NCBI RefSeq assembly: GCF_016892625.1
Contig: NZ_JAFEMW010000001.1
Span: forward strand, 1,054,001 to 1,118,000
Length of the DNA: 64,000 nucleotides
Direction: 5' to 3'
Source: Brevibacterium sp. RIT 803
Lineage (GTDB): Bacteria; Actinomycetota; Actinomycetes; Actinomycetales; Brevibacteriaceae
The notes beneath the pieces were generated by a model. That model was not told where the DNA came from. It ran no database searches and saw only the letters and a program-made list of their open reading frames with translations. The stretch's first letter is position 1. Every line of letters begins with the position of its first letter. Made by a program: the position numbers and the translations under genes. Positions 34,222 to 42,431 of this stretch are shown piece after piece.

Positions 34222-35313
34222 ATGCCACAGACGGTCAAAGGTGTCATCTCCCGCAGCAAGGGGGCGCCGGTCGAACTCACAGACATCGTCATCCCCGACC
34301 CGGGTCCCGGCGAGGTCATCGTCGATGTGAAGTCGTGCGGCGTCTGCCACACGGACTTCCACTACCGCGAGGGCGGGATCAGCGACGACTATCCGTTCCT
34401 GCTCGGCCACGAATCGGCCGGCACGGTCTCGGAGATCGGCGAGGGCGTCACCGACGTCGAGGTGGGCGACTTCGTCATCCTCAACTGGCGCGCCATCTGC
34501 GGTGAGTGCAGGGCCTGCAAGCGCGGTGAACCCTGGTACTGCTTCGACACCCATAACGCTTCGCAGAAGATGACCCTGCCTGACGGCACCGAGCTCGAAG
34601 CCGCACTGGGGATCGGGTCATTTGCCGAGAAGACCCTGGTCGCGGCCGGACAGTGCACCAAGGTCCCCGAGGCTGATCCCGCTGTCGTGGGTCTGCTGGG
34701 CTGCGGTGTCATGGCCGGTATCGGTGCCGCCATCAACACCGGCGAGGTCACCCGCGGCAAGACCGTGGCCGTCATCGGCTGCGGCGGCGTCGGCTGCTCG
34801 GCCATCGCCGGTTCTGCGCTGGCCGGTGCCGGCACGATCATCGCCCTCGACCTCGATGACACGAAGCTCGACTGGGCGAAGGATCTCGGAGCCACCCACA
34901 CGGTCAATACCCGCGGCAAGAGCGAGGACGAGGTCGTCGAGGCCATCCAGGAACTCACCGGAGGCTTCGGCGCCGACGTCGTCATCGACGCGGTCGGCCG
35001 TCCGGAGACCTGGCGACAGGCCTTCTACGGCCGTGATCTCGCGGGCACCGTGGTGCTCGTGGGCGTGCCGACCCCCGAGATGGAGCTGAGCGTTCCGCTG
35101 CTCGACGTCTTCGGCCGCGGCGGTCGCCTGAAGTCCTCCTGGTACGGTGACTGCCTCCCCGAACGAGACTTCCCGATGCTCGTCGACCTGTACCAGCAGG
35201 GACGCGTGCCGTTGGAGAAGTTCGTATCTGAGCGCATCGGGCTCGGCGACGTCGAGGAGGCATTCGAGAAGATGAGTCAAGGCAAGGTACTGCGATCGGT
35301 GGTGGAGCTCTGA
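34222..35313 (+). CDS. mscR: S-(hydroxymethyl)mycothiol dehydrogenase
   Basis: A 363-residue zinc alcohol dehydrogenase of the class III type. The catalytic zinc ligands are in [11 protein letters not shown] and GHESAG, the structural zinc Cys cluster in [15 protein letters not shown], and the NAD fold in [14 protein letters not shown]. The sequence and the downstream MBL hydrolase match mycothiol-dependent formaldehyde detoxification, in which the formaldehyde-mycothiol adduct is oxidised to S-formylmycothiol. The ATG is preceded by TAGGAG. mshA at 50264 shows that the organism can make mycothiol. Its stop overlaps the hydrolase start by one base. Confidence 0.9.
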   Translation: MPQTVKGVISRSKGAPVELTDIVIPDPGPGEVIVDVKSCGVCHTDFHYREGGISDDYPFLLGHESAGTVSEIGEGVTDVEVGDFVILNWRAICGECRACKRGEPWYCFDTHNASQKMTLPDGTELEAALGIGSFAEKTLVAAGQCTKVPEADPAVVGLLGCGVMAGIGAAINTGEVTRGKTVAVIGCGGVGCSAIAGSALAGAGTIIALDLDDTKLDWAKDLGATHTVNTRGKSEDEVVEAIQELTGGFGADVVIDAVGRPETWRQAFYGRDLAGTVVLVGVPTPEMELSVPLLDVFGRGGRLKSSWYGDCLPERDFPMLVDLYQQGRVPLEKFVSERIGLGDVEEAFEKMSQGKVLRSVVEL

Positions 35314-35984
35314 TGACGGCAATCGAACATCTGGTCACGTCTGGAACGTTCTCGCTCGACGGCGGAACCTGGGACGTCGACAACAACGTATGGATCATCG
35401 GCGACGACTCCGAAGTCATCGTCATCGATCCCGCGCACGACGTCAACGCCATCGCGGAGAAGGTCGGTGCGCGTGAGGTCAAAGCGATTCTGCTGACTCA
35501 CGGTCACGATGATCATGTGGGAGTCGTCCGCGATTTCGCGCACCGCGTGGGCAACCCACCCGTTCATCTGAACCCCGAGGATCACGTCCTCTGGGACATG
35601 ACCTATGACAGCTACCGCCCGGACACGGAGATCTCCGACGGAGATACCTGGAACGTCGGGGGCGTGCGGATCAAGGCCCTGCACACTCCTGGCCACTCCC
35701 CCGGCTCCACCTGCTTCTTCGTCGAGACCGGCTTGCCGATCCCGGCATCTGCAGGTGCCGGCAGTGCTGTCGGACCTGTCCTCTTCTCCGGAGACACGCT
35801 CTTCAACGGAGGCCCCGGTGCAACCGGTCGGTCGCATTCGAGCTTCGAAACGATCATCGAATCGATCAGGGACGCCCTGTTCAAGCTGCCCGACGCCACG
35901 ATCGTCCTGACCGGACACGGCGAGCCGACCTCCATCGGTGCCGAAGCTCCGTCGCTGGAGGACTGGGTCAAACGCGGAGCGTGA
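35313..35984 (+). CDS. MBL-fold hydrolase, probable partner of the mycothiol dehydrogenase
   Basis: A 223-residue metallo-beta-lactamase-fold hydrolase. The metal motif is LLTHGHDDHVG (HxHxDH), followed by LHTPGHSPGSTCFF, LFSGDTLF and a C-terminal TGHGEPT, a glyoxalase II-like set. Co-translation with mscR suggests it hydrolyses S-formylmycothiol or another mycothiol thioester. It ends before a terminator at 36097. The substrate is inferred from the operon only. Confidence 0.85.
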   Translation: MTAIEHLVTSGTFSLDGGTWDVDNNVWIIGDDSEVIVIDPAHDVNAIAEKVGAREVKAILLTHGHDDHVGVVRDFAHRVGNPPVHLNPEDHVLWDMTYDSYRPDTEISDGDTWNVGGVRIKALHTPGHSPGSTCFFVETGLPIPASAGAGSAVGPVLFSGDTLFNGGPGATGRSHSSFETIIESIRDALFKLPDATIVLTGHGEPTSIGAEAPSLEDWVKRGA

Positions 35985-36015
35985 GGTCCGCACACCGCTG
36001 ATTCGCCGAGGTGGC

Positions 36016-36052
36016 GCTCGGGTCGGTGATCACACTGATCACCGCTCGGGTC
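36016..36052. repeat. Palindrome nested in a direct repeat
   Basis: A perfect GGTGATCA-CAC-TGATCACC dyad (36025-36043) lies between two exact copies of GCTCGGGTC (36016-36024 and 36044-36052). It may be an operator or the remnant of a small insertion. Confidence 0.6.
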
Positions 36053-36096
36053 AGGGTGACAGCTCGACTGAGGGCCCGCACAGCGGATTCCGGTCG

Positions 36097-36134
36097 GAGA
36101 TGCCGTGGTCGCAGATTCGCGACCACGGCATCTC
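36097..36134 (+). terminator. Terminator after the mscR-hydrolase operon
   Basis: A 16-pair perfect hairpin: 36097-36112 pairs with 36119-36134, loop AGATTC. It is followed by TTCGTCTCGG. The next gene begins 26 bases later and has its own -10 box. Confidence 0.75.
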
Positions 36135-36148
36135 TTCGTCTCGGGCGT

Positions 36149-36154
36149 TAGAAT
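36149..36154 (+). promoter_or_regulatory. -10 box of a leaderless promoter (amino acid permease)
   Basis: TAGAAT followed by six bases and the GTG at 36161, supporting that start. Confidence 0.5.
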
Positions 36155-36160
36155 CGTCTG

Positions 36161-37573
36161 GTGCCTGAATCTCAATCATCGCAGTCCCCTGTACCCGCAG
36201 ACTCATCATCAGAGCCTCTGACACCAGAGACGTCGCGGGGCGGTACGGGCCTCAAGATCGGAATGAAGCCCCGCCATCTGGTCATGATGAGCCTCGGGTC
36301 GGCGATCGGAGCCGGCCTGTTCGTCGGCTCGGGTGCCGGTGTCCAGGCTGCCGGGCCAGCCGTCCTCATCTCCTATGTGGTTGCCGGGCTCATCGTCATC
36401 TTCGTCATGCGAGCTCTGGGAGAGCTCGTGGCTGCCGACCCGAATCCCGGCGCCTTCTCCCACTACGCCGGTCGGGCGATGGGTCCTGCCGCCGCATTCG
36501 CCGTCGGCGCCCTGTGGTGGGTCCAACTCTGCCTCGTCGTCGCAGCCGAGGCTACTGCCGCCGCACAGATCGCGGCCAGCTATGTGCCGTCGATCCCGCA
36601 ATGGGTCATCGCTCTGACCATCATGGTCATCTTCACCGCGATCAACCTCACCACCTCGGGCAGCTTCGGTGAGTTCGAGTTCTGGTTCTCCCTCATCAAG
36701 GTCGCCTTCGTGACCCTGTTCCTCGTCCTCGGCGCCGCATTCCTGTTCGGCTGGACCCCGGCACAACCGCCAGAGACCATCTTCGCCGATGGATTCATGC
36801 CCACAGGTCTCCCCGGCGTTGCGGCAGGCCTCCTCGTTGTGGCGTTCGCCTTCGGCGGGATCGAGATCGTGGCGGTCGCCGCTGCCGAGACCGCGAACCC
36901 GAGTCGCAGCGTGACACAGGCGATCAAGACCATTGTGTGGCGAATCCTGTTCCTCTACATCGGCTCCGTGGCGATCATCGTCCTCGTCCTCGACTGGAAG
37001 GACGAACGGCTCACCGAGTCACCCTTCGTCGCGGTCCTCGACACCGCAGGTCTCCCCGTCATCGCCTCTCTCCTGGCCGCAGTCATCGTCATCGCACTGC
37101 TGTCATCGATGAATGCGAACATCTATGGTGCTTCCCGAATGGCGTTCTCCATGTCCGAGCGGACGATGCTCCCGGCAGGACTGAGCCGTACGACGAGACG
37201 CGGCGTCCCGATGGTCGCGGTGCTGGCCACCTCGGCGTTCGGATTCGTGGCAGTGGCCCTGAACTACTTCTGGGCCGCCGAGGTGCTCGGTGTGCTGCTC
37301 AACATCGTCGGGTCCACGCTCATCGTCACCTGGGTCGCGACACTGGTCTCCCAGATCATCATCCGCCGCCGCTCCGAGGCCGCCGGCGTAGAGCTGCCGT
37401 TGAAGATGTGGCTCTTCCCTTGGCTGTCCTATGCGACTCTGGCCGGCATCGCCGTGATCATCATCCTCGGTCTGACCGTGGAGTCCGTGCGCATCCAGAT
37501 ACTCGGCACCCTGGTCTTCACCGCAGCACTCTACGGAATCGGCTACCTGGTCACGCGTAAGCGCAAGGCCTGA
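36161..37573 (+). CDS. APC-superfamily amino acid permease (AAT type)
   Basis: A 470-residue permease with about twelve helices. Helix 1 carries MSLGSAIGAGLFVGSGAGVQAAGPAV, and the later block AFAFGGIEIVAVAAAETANPSRS is typical of the amino acid transporter branch that includes GabP, AroP and CycA. A 35-residue polar N-terminus precedes helix 1. It starts at a GTG six bases after a -10 box. The 3' end overlaps the convergent reductase gene by 31 bases. Confidence 0.85.
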   Translation: MPESQSSQSPVPADSSSEPLTPETSRGGTGLKIGMKPRHLVMMSLGSAIGAGLFVGSGAGVQAAGPAVLISYVVAGLIVIFVMRALGELVAADPNPGAFSHYAGRAMGPAAAFAVGALWWVQLCLVVAAEATAAAQIAASYVPSIPQWVIALTIMVIFTAINLTTSGSFGEFEFWFSLIKVAFVTLFLVLGAAFLFGWTPAQPPETIFADGFMPTGLPGVAAGLLVVAFAFGGIEIVAVAAAETANPSRSVTQAIKTIVWRILFLYIGSVAIIVLVLDWKDERLTESPFVAVLDTAGLPVIASLLAAVIVIALLSSMNANIYGASRMAFSMSERTMLPAGLSRTTRRGVPMVAVLATSAFGFVAVALNYFWAAEVLGVLLNIVGSTLIVTWVATLVSQIIIRRRSEAAGVELPLKMWLFPWLSYATLAGIAVIIILGLTVESVRIQILGTLVFTAALYGIGYLVTRKRKA

Positions 37574-38616
37574 GCCAGTTCGCGAAGTGCCGACGACTGC
37601 GCCGGGACCGGCGACCGTCCGGTCACCGGGGTGGGAGTCGGTGATCGTCGCATTGCCGGGGTGGGAGTCGGTGATCGTCGCATTGCCGGCGTAGGCCGTT
37701 GGGCCCTCGCGGCGGTTCGCTCGGCTGCTCGGCTGAGCCATCCGTCAAGCATGTCGAGTGTCTGGCCTTCGTGGCGGCCGAAGTGTCGGCCCGCATACTC
37801 GCTGACGTCGATGGGCACGAATCGTTCCAAGGCGTCGAGGACGAGCCCGGCTGCTCGGTCCGACATCGGCATCCGGACACCGGTCACGGCATGCACCGCC
37901 TCCGCGGCAGCCCGCGAGGGTCGTCGCAGATGCGACCTCAGGCTGGCCCAGTTGCCCTCGCGAGCACTCAGTTCAGCAACGTAGGGAATGAACACCGCCG
38001 GCGGAGCGGAGATCACAAAGGCCGGTACACCGACGATGAGGCCACCGAGCCTGCGCCGCAGGCCCCGCACAGTCCCCCTGCGGCCGCTGGCCATGAACAC
38101 AGGCATCCCGGGTGGATGCCAGTAACTGACCGTGCGTCCCGTTGTTCGCTCTGACAGGAGCACTGGTGAGAAGACGAGGATCTCGGAATCAGGGAACATG
38201 GACGCAGCGATGGACCGGTCCCCATCGACCTGGCTGGTGATCGCGATGATGCCCGGGCGAAGAGCGACTATCGACGCGGCAACCCCATCGTCGAGGTCAC
38301 CCGGCCGTGTCGTCAGCACCACGAGGTCCCAGGATTCCGAACTCACTGCAGCCCAATCGACCACGCTCACCCGGCGTGCAGGGCCTGTCCCCTGCACAGT
38401 ACCCCGACGCGCTGGACTCTGACCGAGCACGGCTTCCCGGCACATCGGCCGGTTTCCGAGGGAACGCACCCGTCTCGGATATGCGACGCTTCGGGCCCGC
38501 ACTGCGTCTGAGGTCGAACTCTCCGACCGTGAGACGACGACCGCTTCGTGTCGTCTGCCGAACAGCGCCGCAGCTGCGAGGCCAATCGCCCCGGCCCCTT
38601 GGAACACGACCTTCAT
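37543..38616 (-). CDS. Ketopantoate reductase-like (ApbA/PanE family) protein
   Basis: A 357-residue protein with an N-terminal Rossmann motif, VVFQGAGAIGLAAAALF, and the family layout of ApbA/PanE (an NADPH-binding domain followed by a helical domain with the SAPPAVFIPYVAELSAREG segment). The canonical catalytic Lys region is not clearly recognisable, so it may not be a true ketopantoate reductase. Its C-terminus carries a 10-residue repeat (RSPTPTPAMR) encoded by 30-base tandem DNA repeats. The ATG at 38616 is 7 bases downstream of the ispF stop, making it the last gene of carD-ispD-ispF. Confidence 0.65.
   Translation of the reverse strand: MKVVFQGAGAIGLAAAALFGRRHEAVVVSRSESSTSDAVRARSVAYPRRVRSLGNRPMCREAVLGQSPARRGTVQGTGPARRVSVVDWAAVSSESWDLVVLTTRPGDLDDGVAASIVALRPGIIAITSQVDGDRSIAASMFPDSEILVFSPVLLSERTTGRTVSYWHPPGMPVFMASGRRGTVRGLRRRLGGLIVGVPAFVISAPPAVFIPYVAELSAREGNWASLRSHLRRPSRAAAEAVHAVTGVRMPMSDRAAGLVLDALERFVPIDVSEYAGRHFGRHEGQTLDMLDGWLSRAAERTAARAQRPTPAMRRSPTPTPAMRRSPTPTPVTGRSPVPAQSSALRELAQALRLRVTR
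37621..37694. repeat. 30-base tandem repeat in the reductase C-terminus
   Basis: Two full units (37621-37650, 37651-37680) and a partial third. Each encodes ten residues on the minus strand. Confidence 0.85.
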
Positions 38617-38623
38617 GCACTGC

Positions 38624-39148
38624 TCACTGCGGTCTCGGCGCTGCCACCGGCGCGTCATCGCCCGCAACGGGATAGACCAGAGCATTCGCGATGGCGGCTA
38701 CTCCTTCGCCGCGCCCAGTCAGACCGAGTGCATCGGTCGTCGTCCCGGACACCGATACATCGGCCCCAGCAGCCGCCGACAGCGCCTGCTGAGCATCGAG
38801 CCGCCTCGTGCCGATCTTCGGGCAGTTGCCGATGACCTGGACGGAGACATTGCCGATCTCGAAACCTGCCGCACGGACCTGTCGTGCCGCCTCGGCGAGG
38901 AGAACGGCTCCGGAGGCACCGGCGAACTCGGGCCGGTCGACGCCGAAATGCTGACCCAGATCGCCGATTCCTGCGGCAGAGAACAGCGCATCACAGCACG
39001 CATGGGCGGCAACGTCGGAATCGGAATGGCCTTCGAGCCCCCGTTCACCGGGCCAGTTCAGACCTGCGACCCAGAGTTCCCGCTCGGGATCGTCGGAATA
39101 GGCGTGTACGTCGACTCCGATGCCGGTACGCGGAATGACCATGGTCAT
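38624..39148 (-). CDS. ispF: 2-C-methyl-D-erythritol 2,4-cyclodiphosphate synthase
   Basis: A 174-residue enzyme of the MEP isoprenoid pathway. The N-terminal metal motif is [12 protein letters not shown], followed by [18 protein letters not shown] and the substrate segment near IGDLGQHF. The C-terminal [14 protein letters not shown] completes the signature. It overlaps ispD by 4 bases; the start is the ATG at 39148 or 39142. It lies downstream of ispD and upstream of the PanE-like gene. Confidence 0.95.
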   Translation of the reverse strand: MTMVIPRTGIGVDVHAYSDDPERELWVAGLNWPGERGLEGHSDSDVAAHACCDALFSAAGIGDLGQHFGVDRPEFAGASGAVLLAEAARQVRAAGFEIGNVSVQVIGNCPKIGTRRLDAQQALSAAAGADVSVSGTTTDALGLTGRGEGVAAIANALVYPVAGDDAPVAAPRPQ

Positions 39149-40215
39149 CGTCGCTGCTCTCCTTCGCTCGCGGGGTTTTGTTTCTCGCCCTCGTCAAGAG
39201 TCGCTTGCGCGTCGAGAGTCGCCGACTCCTGCTGCGTCGCGTCCCGAGTCGTTTCCGCGTTCCGCTGCGTCGCGTCCCGAGTCGTCTCCGTGTTCCGTTT
39301 CGTCGCGTCCCGAGTCGTCTCCGCGTCCCGTTTCGTCGCGATGTGCTCACCGAGTACGAGGTCGAGGGGGTAGGTGATCTTCAGTGCTTCCTCGTCACCG
39401 TCAACGGCGACGACTTCGATGCCGAGGCGCTCGACGAGTCCCGCATCATCCGTGGCCGCAAGGGATCCAGGTTCCGAAGCAGCCAGATCGTCTTCGTATC
39501 TCTCGTGTGCTCGACGCAGGGTGCTGGCAGTGAATCCCTGTGGAGTTTGGACCCGGCGCAATCGCGAACGGTCAAGATCGCCGTGAAGGACCTCAACGGT
39601 TGGTAACTTCTGGTCGTTCTCAGCTCCAGATTCGACCACAACTTGCCAACCGTCTGCGTCTGGCTGCGATCGAGGCGCCCGTGGCCCGTCGTTCATGGTG
39701 GGATGATGATCGTTCGTGGCGGGATGGTGATCCGAGTTCACTGCGGGGCGACTCTCCACACGGCGCACGGTGTCGGTCATGGGCAGGACGGGAACGACCG
39801 CCTCGGCGCCGGCACTGACAGCATCGGCTACTCGCCGGAAGACCTCGGACGGCGTCAGTGCCCGGGCGGCATCGTGGACCAGCACGATGTCTGCGTCACC
39901 TGCATATTTCAAGGCTAATTGCACGGATTCGATTCGATCTTGTCCGCCTGCTACAGCTGTGATTCGCATTCCCGAAATACTGGACTCCGAATCTTTCGCA
40001 CCCGATTCTGCAATGGAATCGATTTCATTGCGGGCACGCGTTAAAAACTCCTCGGGAGCGGCAACCACAATTGTGGAAGCAACTCCCGAGGAGATGATCG
40101 TCTCAAGGCTGCGAGCCAGAAGGCTCTTCCCGTTCAGCCGCACTAGGGCCTTCGGGTCCGCACTGCCCAAGCGTGTTCCGGACCCTGCGGCCGGAACGAT
40201 GACGCAGATATTCAG
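39145..40215 (-). CDS. ispD: 2-C-methyl-D-erythritol 4-phosphate cytidylyltransferase, expanded
   Basis: A 356-residue IspD (usual length about 230). The best start is the CTG at 40215, part of a CTGA overlap with the carD stop. It gives [16 protein letters not shown], the conserved CTP-binding N-terminus, and no ATG, GTG or TTG precedes it in frame; a TTG at 40170 would remove the motif. Other motifs: [11 protein letters not shown] and [12 protein letters not shown]. Two low-complexity expansions are present: an insertion of about 45 residues before [12 protein letters not shown] (with a DHHP repeat) and a C-terminal tail of about 60 residues with 11-residue repeats ([11 protein letters not shown]). 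Confidence 0.85.
   Translation of the reverse strand: MNICVIVPAAGSGTRLGSADPKALVRLNGKSLLARSLETIISSGVASTIVVAAPEEFLTRARNEIDSIAESGAKDSESSISGMRITAVAGGQDRIESVQLALKYAGDADIVLVHDAARALTPSEVFRRVADAVSAGAEAVVPVLPMTDTVRRVESRPAVNSDHHPATNDHHPTMNDGPRAPRSQPDADGWQVVVESGAENDQKLPTVEVLHGDLDRSRLRRVQTPQGFTASTLRRAHERYEDDLAASEPGSLAATDDAGLVERLGIEVVAVDGDEEALKITYPLDLVLGEHIATKRDAETTRDATKRNTETTRDATQRNAETTRDATQQESATLDAQATLDEGEKQNPASEGEQRR
39233..39331. repeat. 33-base tandem repeat in the IspD tail
   Basis: Three near-identical units (39233-39265, 39266-39298, 39299-39331), each encoding eleven residues. Degenerate copies extend to either side. Confidence 0.85.
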
Positions 40216-40694
40216 GACGCGAGCACTTCGTCCAGAATGGCCTCGGCCTCGGATTCCTCTTTCTTCTCAGCCAATGCGAGTTCGGAAACGAGGATCTGAC
40301 GGGCCTTGGACAACATGCGCTTCTCACCGGTCGACAGGCCGCGGTCCTGCTCGCGACGCCAGAGGTCACGAACGACTTCGGCAACCTTGATCACGTCGCC
40401 GGACTGCAGCTTCTCAAGATTCGCCTTGTAGCGACGAGACCAGTTCGTGGGCTCTTCGACGAATTCCGCGCGGAGGACGTTGAATACCTTCTCAACACCC
40501 TCTTCACCGACGACATCTCGCACACCGACGAGGTCGCAGTTCTCCGCAGGAACCTCGATCACTAGATCACCATGGGCGACCTGGAGCTTGAGATACAGTT
40601 TCTCCTCACCTTTAATGGTTCGTTTCTTGATATCTTGGATTGTCGCTGCACCGTGATGTGGATAGACAACTGTGTCGCCGACCTCGAAACTCAT
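40212..40694 (-). CDS. carD: CarD-family RNA polymerase-binding regulator
   Basis: A 160-residue protein with the N-terminal Tudor-like RNA polymerase interaction domain ([20 protein letters not shown]) and a C-terminal helical DNA-contact domain, including [13 protein letters not shown] and [19 protein letters not shown]. CarD stabilises open promoter complexes at many actinobacterial promoters and is usually essential. It leads the carD-ispD-ispF unit and diverges from a lipoprotein gene, the arrangement seen in mycobacteria (Rv3581c-Rv3584). Confidence 0.95.
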   Translation of the reverse strand: MSFEVGDTVVYPHHGAATIQDIKKRTIKGEEKLYLKLQVAHGDLVIEVPAENCDLVGVRDVVGEEGVEKVFNVLRAEFVEEPTNWSRRYKANLEKLQSGDVIKVAEVVRDLWRREQDRGLSTGEKRMLSKARQILVSELALAEKKEESEAEAILDEVLAS

Positions 40695-40912
40695 ATTCTC
40701 TTCAAACCCCTTTCGCGGACTTCCAGTTTACCATGAGGCGCGCCACAGAAATCATTCAGGCTGCGGATTCTTCGTGCTAGGCTCCGCTGCGCGGTTTGTC
40801 GAACATGGGCTGATCTGAGGCGATGCCGAGGTTCTCCCGGCCAAAACCCATCCCACCGGCTGGGGCTCGATTGGAGTTCTCACCACGTGAACCCGTCTGG
40901 CCCCGTTCCGGG

Positions 40913-40942
40913 TTCTACGGCCGGTCAAAAACCGGGTAGTAT
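40913..40942 (+). promoter_or_regulatory. Promoter of the LpqE-like lipoprotein
   Basis: TTCTAC (40913-40918), 18-base spacer, TAGTAT (40937-40942). The spacer contains the dyad CCGGT-CAAAA-ACCGG. An AAGGAG ribosome site lies four bases before the ATG at 40979. Confidence 0.45.
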
Positions 40943-40978
40943 ACAGATTGATCTTGTATTGCCACTTCAAGGAGCACA

Positions 40979-41563
40979 ATGAAACGGCACAACCGCGCGG
41001 CACTCGCAGTTGCCGCACTCGCTCTCGTCATTCCCGTCAGCGGATGTGCAAGCCTGCTGTCACCTCACCAGACCGCCGAGTACCACTACAACGCCGGTGA
41101 CGGTGCCTGGGGATCGGTCGGAGACGTCGAGGTCCGCGGTCTGATGCTCATCATGGACGAGTCCGGTAAGGGCCCGGCCCAGTTGTTCTTCACACTCATC
41201 AACAAGGGCGATTCCTCTGCCAAGGTGTCCCTGGACGTCGGCGGGAAGACGACCACCGAGTCGGTCAAGGCCGGCGAAACCTTCGTGCAGGACCCGGAGA
41301 GCTCGGCCTCGACATCATCGAAGCCGGTCATCGTGGACAGCCTCAAGGCGAAGCCCGGCGACCTGGCCGACGTCACCGTCAAGGTCGGCAGCGACGAGAA
41401 GACGATCCGGACTCAGGTCCTGTCGAATTCCCTGCCGTACTACGAACAGTACGTACCGACCGAAAAGCCCTCGGAGTCACCCAGCGAGGATGCTTCTCAG
41501 CCCGGCGAAGACGCATCGCAGTCCGGCGAGCAGGGCGAGGCAGCCACTGGCATCAACGGCTGA
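40979..41563 (+). CDS. LpqE-like lipoprotein
   Basis: A 194-residue lipoprotein: signal peptide with lipobox PVSGC (Cys at about residue 22), then a beta-rich domain (GAWGSVGDVEVRGLMLIM and AQLFFTLINKGDSSAKV) that resembles copper chaperone PCu(A)C/LpqE folds but lacks an obvious Met/His metal site. The C-terminal 35 residues are Ser/Glu/Pro-rich. Position next to carD matches LpqE of mycobacteria; the function is not known. A perfect hairpin terminator follows. Confidence 0.7.
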   Translation: MKRHNRAALAVAALALVIPVSGCASLLSPHQTAEYHYNAGDGAWGSVGDVEVRGLMLIMDESGKGPAQLFFTLINKGDSSAKVSLDVGGKTTTESVKAGETFVQDPESSASTSSKPVIVDSLKAKPGDLADVTVKVGSDEKTIRTQVLSNSLPYYEQYVPTEKPSESPSEDASQPGEDASQSGEQGEAATGING

Positions 41564-41591
41564 GTCCGGCCGCGCAAGTCCCGAATACAGC

Positions 41592-41624
41592 AAGGAGCCG
41601 CCCACACGATGTGGGCGGCTCCTT
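41592..41624 (+). terminator. Terminator after the LpqE-like gene
   Basis: A 15-pair perfect hairpin (41592-41606 with 41610-41624, loop CGA). A 25-base imperfect tandem repeat (TCTGCGTTACCTGTG / TCTGCGTGACCTGTG) follows it. Confidence 0.8.
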
Positions 41625-41747
41625 CTGCGTTACCTGTGTGTCGCTCGTTCTGCGTGACCTGTGAGTCTCTTCAGCGCAGGTGCCGTGAGTGCTCCCGCTG
41701 CCGGCGATCAGGCTCTGCGCGCAGTCACGCTCTGCGGGTGGTCGTGG

Positions 41748-42431
41748 TCAGGCTTCGAACTTGTAGCCGAGTCCGCGCACCGTGGTGAGCAGGCGCGGCT
41801 CCGAAGGATTCTGCTCGACCTTGGCGCGCAGACGCTTGACGTGGACGTCGAGGGTCTTCGTGTCGCCGACGTAGTCTTCTCCCCAGATCCGATCGATGAG
41901 CTGACCGCGTGTCATCACTCGACCGGAGTTGCGGATGAGGATCTCGAGCAGCTCGAACTCCTTCAGCGGCATCGACAGCTCTTCGCCGCGGACGCTGACG
42001 ACGTGACGTTCGACATCGATGCGGACTCCCCCGGCCTCGAGTACCGACTCATCATCGAAGGCTTCGGATTCGACGTTGCGTCGCAGCACCGCTCGCACCC
42101 TGGCCAGCAGTTCTCGCGAGGAGTAGGGCTTGGTCACGTAGTCGTCTGCGCCGAGTTCGAGTCCCACCACCTTGTCGATCTCAGAGTCCTTGGCCGTGAG
42201 CATGATGATCGGCACACTGGACTTCGCACGCAGCTCTCGGCAAACCTCGGTGCCGGAGACTCCCGGCAGCATGAGATCGAGCAGAACGAGATCGGCGCCG
42301 TTGCGGTCGAACTCCGCGAGAGCCTTCAAACCGTCATCGGCAACCGTCACCTCATATCCTTCTTTACCGAGCAGGTACGACAGTGGGTCCGAGAACGAAT
42401 CCTCGTCCTCGACAAGCAGAATTCGAGTCAC
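41748..42431 (-). CDS. regX3: Phosphate-type response regulator RegX3
   Basis: A 227-residue OmpR-family regulator. The receiver has RILLVEDEDSF, the phospho-Asp in LVLLDLMLPGVSG and the Lys in DYVTKPYSSREL. The DNA-binding winged helix includes MPLKEFELLEILIRN and TLDVHVKRLRAKVE. It overlaps senX3 by 4 bases. With senX3 and the divergent phoU it forms the phosphate-starvation system found next to gpmA in mycobacteria. Confidence 0.9.
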   Translation of the reverse strand: MTRILLVEDEDSFSDPLSYLLGKEGYEVTVADDGLKALAEFDRNGADLVLLDLMLPGVSGTEVCRELRAKSSVPIIMLTAKDSEIDKVVGLELGADDYVTKPYSSRELLARVRAVLRRNVESEAFDDESVLEAGGVRIDVERHVVSVRGEELSMPLKEFELLEILIRNSGRVMTRGQLIDRIWGEDYVGDTKTLDVHVKRLRAKVEQNPSEPRLLTTVRGLGYKFEA

